A stretch of DNA of 19,880 bases from JAZNGX01 sp045576675 (GTDB taxonomy: Bacteria > Bacillota > Clostridia > Monoglobales > Firm-18), in NCBI GenBank assembly GCA_045576675.1, contig JAZNGX010000111.1:1-19880 (forward strand), given 5' to 3'. Each line of letters opens with the position of its first letter. Position 1 is the first letter of the stretch. The position numbers and the translations under genes were made by a program. Shown here piece after piece: positions 15,407 to 19,880 of this stretch. The notes below the pieces were generated by a model, which made no database searches, was not told where the DNA came from, and saw nothing but the letters and a program-made list of their open reading frames with translations.

Positions 15407-16318
15407 TTGAAAAAGATTGTTGTTCTTACAGTTTTAATGTTACTTATTATAGTATCTTCTGCTTACGCAAAGCCGGGAGATGTTGCAGGTGTGTACTATG
15501 TAACGAATATAAGCGGAATTGTTAACGGTGCTGTTATAGAAACCAAAAACATAGGTGGTTACACTGTTATTAATGCAGAAATGATGGATTTTTATGGATT
15601 TGATGTTATTTGGAACGGTGAGGAACGCACTTTACGCATAAATTCTGTTGAACAGGAAACAGACGGAAATCCGCCGACAATTAAAAATTCCAATGTATTT
15701 TCAGGGAATTTCGGCGGTTATTACTATGAAACTGATATTGTAACGTATCTTGACGGCAAGCCGATTACTGCGTATAATATCGGTGGCAAGACATATATTC
15801 TTGCAGAAGAAATGCGTGATTTCGGATATGTGGTTGAGTGGGTGGAGGAAGATCGTAACTTGTGGATTACCAGTCCACGTATTGCAGGATATCATTATAA
15901 ATTAAAGCTTAATGCTGATGATGTACAGAATACAGATGGATTTTCAGTGAAATATACCAAAGATAATATTGTAGCATCAAAAGATGCAGAGTTTATTGAT
16001 GTTACTATGAACAGCAGTGGGCAGGATTATGAATTTATACTTGAGTTTAATAAGGAATATAGTGGTTCGTTAATTAGCCTGTTGAAGGAATTATCAAGTG
16101 GTGGCAATGCTTATCCAATACATAATGAACAACTTAAATATGAAATTGTTAATGAAAAGGTTGAAATTATAATAAATGGATGTAAAGCAGAAAAGATTGC
16201 CATATCTACATATCATATTAAGGGTGATACAACGTGTTATTTATATGTTAGGGATTTGCCTAACTTCCGTGAGGATGAAATAGAAGAAATTTGTGTTTCA
16301 ATCGGTGATGTTCAATAA
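15407..16318 (+). CDS. Secreted protein with two stalk (copper amine oxidase N-terminal-like) domains
   Basis: The protein has 303 residues with a signal peptide (cleavage after AYA, residue 21). Two tandem copies of a roughly 50-residue unit follow: 30-80 (YYVTN..VNG..IGGYTVINAEMMDFYGFDV..) and 106-156 (YYETD..LDGKPI..IGGKTYILAEEMRDFGYVV..). Each has the (N/D)G-x-IGG-x-T/Y-I-x-AE-x-M-DFG pattern of stalk domains (copper amine oxidase N-terminal-like, PF07833), common in extracellular clostridial proteins and not evidence of oxidase activity. Residues 160-303 are beta-rich and unassigned. The start is TTG 15407, with GAGGTG (15393-15398) eight bases upstream. It is divergent from secA across 140 bases (from the secA TTG). 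It is followed after 22 bases by the membrane protein gene, likely in one operon. Confidence 0.82.
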   Translation: MKKIVVLTVLMLLIIVSSAYAKPGDVAGVYYVTNISGIVNGAVIETKNIGGYTVINAEMMDFYGFDVIWNGEERTLRINSVEQETDGNPPTIKNSNVFSGNFGGYYYETDIVTYLDGKPITAYNIGGKTYILAEEMRDFGYVVEWVEEDRNLWITSPRIAGYHYKLKLNADDVQNTDGFSVKYTKDNIVASKDAEFIDVTMNSSGQDYEFILEFNKEYSGSLISLLKELSSGGNAYPIHNEQLKYEIVNEKVEIIINGCKAEKIAISTYHIKGDTTCYLYVRDLPNFREDEIEEICVSIGDVQ

Positions 16319-16340
16319 TTATTATACAGGAGGGTTATTT

Positions 16341-16946
16341 TTGAATTTGATAGGTATTATCGGTGTGATATTTGTTATAGGCATATATCTTTTGATTATA
16401 GGTGTATGTATTACAGATTATGTAATTACATCAAAAGCATTATTTGAAATTTCGAAAAGAAGAAATATTGAAAGACCATGGCTTTCATGGATTCCCTTTA
16501 TTAAAAATATAATAATAGGAAATCTGGCAGAGGATTACGATGATAAAAATGGTAAAAAACACAACTGGAGAAATGTTCTGTTGGTACTTACTGCAATCAG
16601 TGTTATAGGAATTTTTGCATTCTTTTTTATTATAACAGTGATAGCTGTTGTGCTGGGAATAAGTGGTGGTATAGTTAACGTTATACTTTCTATAGTTCTG
16701 GTAATCACATATATAGGATATATTTTTGCAGCGATTGCAGTTATGGCACTCAATGTATTGCGCGCTATATGCATATACAAAATATATGAGTCTACTGTAC
16801 CTGAAAAGTCGTTAAAATATATGGTTTTAAGTCTTGTTGTTCCGCTTGGCGGAGCGATTTGTCTGTATAAGTGTAAGGACAAGGGATATCCTGAACCAAC
16901 AGATTGCATAAATGTTTTGGAGGAAGAAAATGCAGAAGAACAATAA
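16341..16946 (+). CDS. Multi-pass membrane protein of unknown function
   Basis: From TTG 16341 the protein has 201 residues. An N-terminal hydrophobic helix (about 2-26) is followed by a cytoplasmic-looking segment with PWLSWIPFIKN, then three hydrophobic stretches and a charged tail ending EEENAEEQ. A W(L)xWIPF segment after the first helix occurs in other small clostridial membrane proteins I recall, but I cannot name a family. The TTG is preferred because AGGAGG (16328-16333) lies seven bases upstream. An in-frame ATG at 16293 lies inside the preceding gene and has no SD. Its end overlaps the start of the EamA transporter gene by 17 bases, so the two are probably co-translated. Confidence 0.72.
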   Translation: MNLIGIIGVIFVIGIYLLIIGVCITDYVITSKALFEISKRRNIERPWLSWIPFIKNIIIGNLAEDYDDKNGKKHNWRNVLLVLTAISVIGIFAFFFIITVIAVVLGISGGIVNVILSIVLVITYIGYIFAAIAVMALNVLRAICIYKIYESTVPEKSLKYMVLSLVVPLGGAICLYKCKDKGYPEPTDCINVLEEENAEEQ

Positions 16947-17850
16947 AATTTATACTAACACAGTATTTGTTACATTAGCGGCACTTTTATGCTGCGCGTT
17001 ATGGGGAAGTGCAACACCGTTTATTAAAATAGGTTACGAGCTTATTTTGCCTGAGAAAAATGTTCCGTCAACTATTCTTTTTGCGGGCGTAAGATTTACG
17101 CTTGCAGGGCTTTTGACAGTGCTTATCTACAGCATTGCAAGGAGAAGAATTTTAATTCCTAAAAAAGAAAACATTACGAAGATTTTAACTGTAGGTTGTT
17201 TTCAAACAGTAATTCAGTACATATTTTTTTATGTTGGTCTTGCAAATACAACAGGGGTTAAGGGTACCATTGCAAGTGGCTCTAACGCATTTTTTGCAAT
17301 ACTGATTGCAAGTCTGTTTTTCAGACAGGAAAAGCTTACGGCAAAGAAAATTTTAGCATGTATTATGGGATTTGCAGGCGTTATTTTAATAAACTTAAAC
17401 GGACTTGACTTTAATATGAATTTTTTCGGTGACTGCTTTGTTATATTTGCATCAGTTTCATATGCAATTTCATCTGTTTTAATGAAACGCTATTCAAGCT
17501 ATGAGGACCCTGTTATAATAAGTGGTTATCAATTTATAGCAGGCGGATTATTTATGATAATAGTTGGTGTTGCAGCGGGTGGAGTAGTTGCTGTAAGCGG
17601 TGCGGCTGCAACGGGTGTACTTGTATATCTTGCATTGCTGTCTGCTGTTGCGTATGCTTTGTGGGGTGTATTATTAAAATACAATCCTGTTTCAAAGGTA
17701 ACTGTGTTCAGCTTTATGATACCTGTTTTCGGCGTAATTCTTTCAAGTCTTATGCTTACTGAAAAAAGCAATGTAACACCGATGAATTTAATTATCACTT
17801 TAGTTTTGATTTGTGCAGGAATCATTCTTTTGAATTACAAAAAAGAATAA
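16930..17850 (+). CDS. DMT-superfamily transporter, EamA family
   Basis: The 306-residue protein has about ten hydrophobic segments arranged as two EamA repeats. The N-terminal repeat contains the typical CALWGSATPFIKIGYE start (a WG...PF.K pattern) and NTTGVKGTIASGSNAFFAIL. The second repeat ends with GVILSSLMLTEK and a final helix. Such proteins export or import amino acids, nucleosides or other small metabolites; the substrate is unknown. I choose ATG 16930, because GGAGG (16919-16923) is six bases upstream; ATG 16912 lies before that SD. It overlaps the upstream membrane protein gene by 17 bases and is followed by a hairpin. Confidence 0.85.
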   Translation: MQKNNKIYTNTVFVTLAALLCCALWGSATPFIKIGYELILPEKNVPSTILFAGVRFTLAGLLTVLIYSIARRRILIPKKENITKILTVGCFQTVIQYIFFYVGLANTTGVKGTIASGSNAFFAILIASLFFRQEKLTAKKILACIMGFAGVILINLNGLDFNMNFFGDCFVIFASVSYAISSVLMKRYSSYEDPVIISGYQFIAGGLFMIIVGVAAGGVVAVSGAAATGVLVYLALLSAVAYALWGVLLKYNPVSKVTVFSFMIPVFGVILSSLMLTEKSNVTPMNLIITLVLICAGIILLNYKKE

Positions 17851-17856
17851 AATTAA

Positions 17857-17886
17857 TGAGCTATAGCATTATTTTGCTACAGCTCA
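17857..17886. terminator. Probable bidirectional terminator
   Basis: TGAGCTATAGC (17857-17867) pairs with GCTACAGCTCA (17876-17886) across an 8-base loop, with one A/C mismatch (a G-U pair in the minus-strand RNA). Downstream T-runs are modest: ATTT on plus, ATTAATTTT on minus. It lies between the convergent EamA and Gfo/Idh/MocA genes. Confidence 0.7.
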
Positions 17887-17893
17887 ATTTAAG

Positions 17894-18895
17894 TTAAAGT
17901 GTTATTGTTTTGTTTAAATCTGCTGATTTCTTTTCAGCAAGTGCAATTTCAAGGGTTACAATTGTACTTTCAGGCGGGTTGATTTTGCTTTCTCTGTTTT
18001 CTTTTATACAGTTAACAAAGTCAATAAGCTCTAATGCATAGCCGCTGCCTGAAGGGATTTCAAGCTCTTTTGCTTCATCATCAGTATAAACAGTGAATTT
18101 GCCGTTTCTCATTTCAATAGCGGCTTTTTCAAATTTCACAAGGAATGCAGGTGTGAAGGGATATGTTTTCGGAAGTCCCCAGTCACCTGTTGAAATAGCG
18201 GCAAAATCACCGTAATCATAGTACGTTGTGATTGCATCATGCTTTGAAACATGGTTTGTTGCAGTAGATGTAACTGCCTTTGGCTTGCCAAAAAGGTAGT
18301 TTATAAAGTCAACATCGTGAACGTGCAAATCAAGTGCAGCACCGCCGCTTTTTTCAGGGTCCATATACCAATTGTTCCAGCTCCATAGAGGAGTAGGGCT
18401 TAGTCTTATAAATTCAGCTTTTACAACGTTGCCATATTTTTTGCTGTCAACTATATCTTTAAGCATTGCGTACTCAGGGAAATAACGAACGCACTGGCCA
18501 ATCATAAGCTTTACGTTGTTTGCCTTTGCGTTGTCAAGCATAGTCTGTGCTTTTTCAAGAGAAAGTGCCATCGGCTTTTCGCAGAACATATTGATGCCTT
18601 TTTTCATTACCTGTGCTGAAATTGTATCATGCAGGAATGTAGGAATTGCACCGACAACAAAATCAAGTTCTTCCTTTTCAAGCATTTCGTTTAAGTCGTT
18701 GTAAAGTCTGTAAGCAGAAAGGTCAAGGGTACTGTTGTCTTCACCCAGGTTTGTTGATGTATTAGTAGTGAATTTATCTTTGTCAATATCACAAAGTGCA
18801 ACTAACTCAACATCGGGATGAGCCTTGAACAAATCCTCCTTATTGTTAAAATGACACTTTCCAATTCCACCAAAACCTATAATTGCGTATTTCAT
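17894..18895 (-). CDS. Gfo/Idh/MocA-family NAD(P)-dependent oxidoreductase
   Basis: The 333-residue protein starts with a Rossmann fold, YAIIGFGGIGKCH (GxGxxG, 7-12). It has the family catalytic EKP at 106-108 and the substrate-domain motif GGAALDLHVHDVDF (184-197), whose D189, H193 and D194 fit the usual acid and histidine positions. Members oxidise sugars, inositols or amino sugars at a hydroxyl using NAD(P). AGGAGGAG (18900-18907) overlaps the stop of the upstream TIM-barrel gene, so the two are translationally coupled. An oxidoreductase beside a sugar isomerase/epimerase suggests a catabolic step for a cyclitol or modified sugar; the substrate is unknown. Confidence 0.87.
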   Translation of the reverse strand: MKYAIIGFGGIGKCHFNNKEDLFKAHPDVELVALCDIDKDKFTTNTSTNLGEDNSTLDLSAYRLYNDLNEMLEKEELDFVVGAIPTFLHDTISAQVMKKGINMFCEKPMALSLEKAQTMLDNAKANNVKLMIGQCVRYFPEYAMLKDIVDSKKYGNVVKAEFIRLSPTPLWSWNNWYMDPEKSGGAALDLHVHDVDFINYLFGKPKAVTSTATNHVSKHDAITTYYDYGDFAAISTGDWGLPKTYPFTPAFLVKFEKAAIEMRNGKFTVYTDDEAKELEIPSGSGYALELIDFVNCIKENRESKINPPESTIVTLEIALAEKKSADLNKTITL

Positions 18896-18905
18896 AATTC
18901 TCCTC

Positions 18906-19704
18906 CTATTTAATTAATTCTTTCATTGTTGTATACATATTTTTAAGGCTAACCTCAGGATATTCCGGGTTAAGGTTGATTTCCGTTGTCAACCAACCAT
19001 CATATCCTATAGCATTTAGCGTATTTATTACTGCAGGGAAATTAACATCGCCTGAAAGCAGGTCAACAAAGCCTGAAAGATTGCCGACATTTTTTCTGAA
19101 ATCTTTTAAGTGTACCTTTTTTATACGCTTGTTAAGTATTTTTATCCAATGCTCAGGATATCCGGTCAGTACCACGTTACCGACATCAAAATACGAGCCT
19201 ATAAATTCACTGTCAGCTTTATCAATAAAGTCACGCATTTCAAGAGGTGACAGAAAAATTTTGTTCCATACATTTTCAATTCCAATGCATACACCAAATT
19301 TTTCTGCAACGGGTTTAAGCTCATTTACCCATTCCACAGCTCTGTCATATGCTACGTCATATTCAACAACAGGGCAGTTTTCGATAAAGTCTGCATTAAC
19401 ATATCCAGGAACAACAAGTATTGTTTCAGCACCTAAAATGCTTGCGGCTTCAAGGTGTTTTGCAACGATGCTTTTTGCTTTTAGACGAGTTGCTTCATCA
19501 TCAGATACAAGGTTATTTGCCCAGTACAAACCGCTTGCAACACTATAAATTTCCATATTGTATTTTTCTGCAAGTTTCTTTACGTTTAATAAATCCTCTT
19601 TTGTTGATTCAAGGCTTACAGGGCCTTTTTCATCAAAAGAAAGTTCTATTCCCTGATATCCTATTTCGGAAGCAGTTTTTAAAACCTTTTCCAAATTCCA
19701 ACTT
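18906..19704 (-). CDS. TIM-barrel sugar isomerase/epimerase-like protein, N-terminus missing
   Basis: About 265 genuine residues are present, beginning at SWNLEKVLK. Metal-site residues are visible at strand ends: E in IGIENVW, D in SYFDVGN, H in KVHLKDF and E in TTEIN, as in the xylose isomerase-like superfamily. The gene is cut at its 5' end: everything upstream of 19704 on the minus strand is adapter and duplicated sequence. An apparent ATG at 19716-19718 is adapter-encoded (MASD plus part of the next codon) and must not be used as the start. Only a short N-terminal strand is probably missing. The downstream Gfo/Idh/MocA gene follows after ten bases. Confidence 0.83.
19603..19704. repeat. 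First copy of an artefactual duplication
   Basis: These bases are the genuine genomic copy. Positions 19603-19694 recur exactly at 19789-19880, on the far side of the adapter block. The 102-base unit 19603-19704 has the form of one short library insert read twice around a circular template. Confidence 0.9.
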
Positions 19705-19788
19705 AAGTCGGAGGCCAAGCGGTCTTAGGAAGACAATGTCATAAATCAACTCCTTGGCCCACAGAACGACATGGCTACGATCCGACTT
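19705..19788. other. MGI/DNBSEQ adapter and 10-base barcode (not genomic)
   Basis: Positions 19705-19736 equal the 32-base MGI read-1 adapter, beginning AAGTCGGAGGCCAAGCGGTC. Positions 19737-19746 (TGTCATAAAT) occupy the barcode slot. Positions 19747-19788 are the reverse complement of the 42-base MGI read-2 adapter, with one difference at 19759 (C for the expected T). The ends AAGTCGGA and TCCGACTT are complementary, as the adapter stem requires. Adapter sequences are recalled from established knowledge of the platform. Confidence 0.97.
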
Positions 19789-19880
19789 GTTGATTCAAGG
19801 CTTACAGGGCCTTTTTCATCAAAAGAAAGTTCTATTCCCTGATATCCTATTTCGGAAGCAGTTTTTAAAACCTTTTCCAA
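19789..19880. repeat. Second, artefactual copy of 19603-19694
   Basis: The 92 bases from the end of the adapter to the window edge are identical to 19603-19694. They carry a duplicate of part of the TIM-barrel gene, which on the minus strand runs into the adapter. This is not a real tandem repeat and should be trimmed with the adapter. Confidence 0.95.

Noticed and set aside
19603..19880. Direct repeats flanking an inverted-repeat-bounded 84-base block, as in an integrated mobile element or att sites
   Set aside because: The block matches sequencing adapters plus a barcode, so it is an artefact of library preparation.

Overview
The window looks like chromosomal DNA from a low-GC Clostridia-type Firmicute. 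Coding is AT-rich, Shine-Dalgarno sites are strong (GGAGG/AGGAGG), several genes start with TTG, and SLH and stalk-domain surface proteins are present. A hairpin-rich short repeat resembles those I recall from gut Firmicutes. The species cannot be named from the sequence. The right end carries sequencing-adapter sequence, so the window is probably the end of an assembled contig.

Layout. Positions 1-3073 (+): the tail of an unknown gene, a beta-CASP-like metallo-beta-lactamase protein, a YdcF/DUF218 membrane protein and a TIM-barrel sugar isomerase/epimerase-like protein, closed by a bidirectional terminator. 3108-3784 (-): a 66-residue protein resembling the tail of acetyl-CoA carboxylase AccA, and a small membrane protein with a zinc ribbon. 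4029-6494 (+): a sialidase-fold (Asp-box) protein and an SGNH hydrolase, behind a good promoter. 6497-6713: a repeat cluster containing a MITE-like element. 6737-9060 (+): a secreted protein joining SLH repeats to a PstS-like binding domain, overlapping an AlkD-like DNA alkylation repair gene. 9087-9266 (-): a 59-residue small protein.

The housekeeping core is 9330-15266 (-), in transcription order secA, prfB, prfA and a Sua5/TsaC-type gene. It joins protein export, both peptide chain release factors and a tRNA t6A enzyme. prfB needs a +1 programmed frameshift at an in-frame TGA, so a simple ORF search misses its first 50 codons. 15407-17850 (+) holds a secreted stalk-domain protein, a multi-pass membrane protein and an EamA-family transporter. 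17894-19704 (-) holds a Gfo/Idh/MocA oxidoreductase and a TIM-barrel isomerase, a typical sugar or polyol catabolic pair.

Positions 19705-19788 are not genomic: they match the two MGI/DNBSEQ adapters around a 10-base barcode. Positions 19789-19880 repeat 19603-19694. Real sequence therefore ends at 19704 and the last gene lacks its N-terminus. I found no CRISPR array, tRNA, rRNA, transposase, phage module or convincing new multi-gene system. The least ordinary biology is the SLH-PstS fusion, the AccA-tail miniprotein, the shared 27-base element and the sialidase-fold/SGNH pair. No stretch longer than 300 bases lacks a gene.
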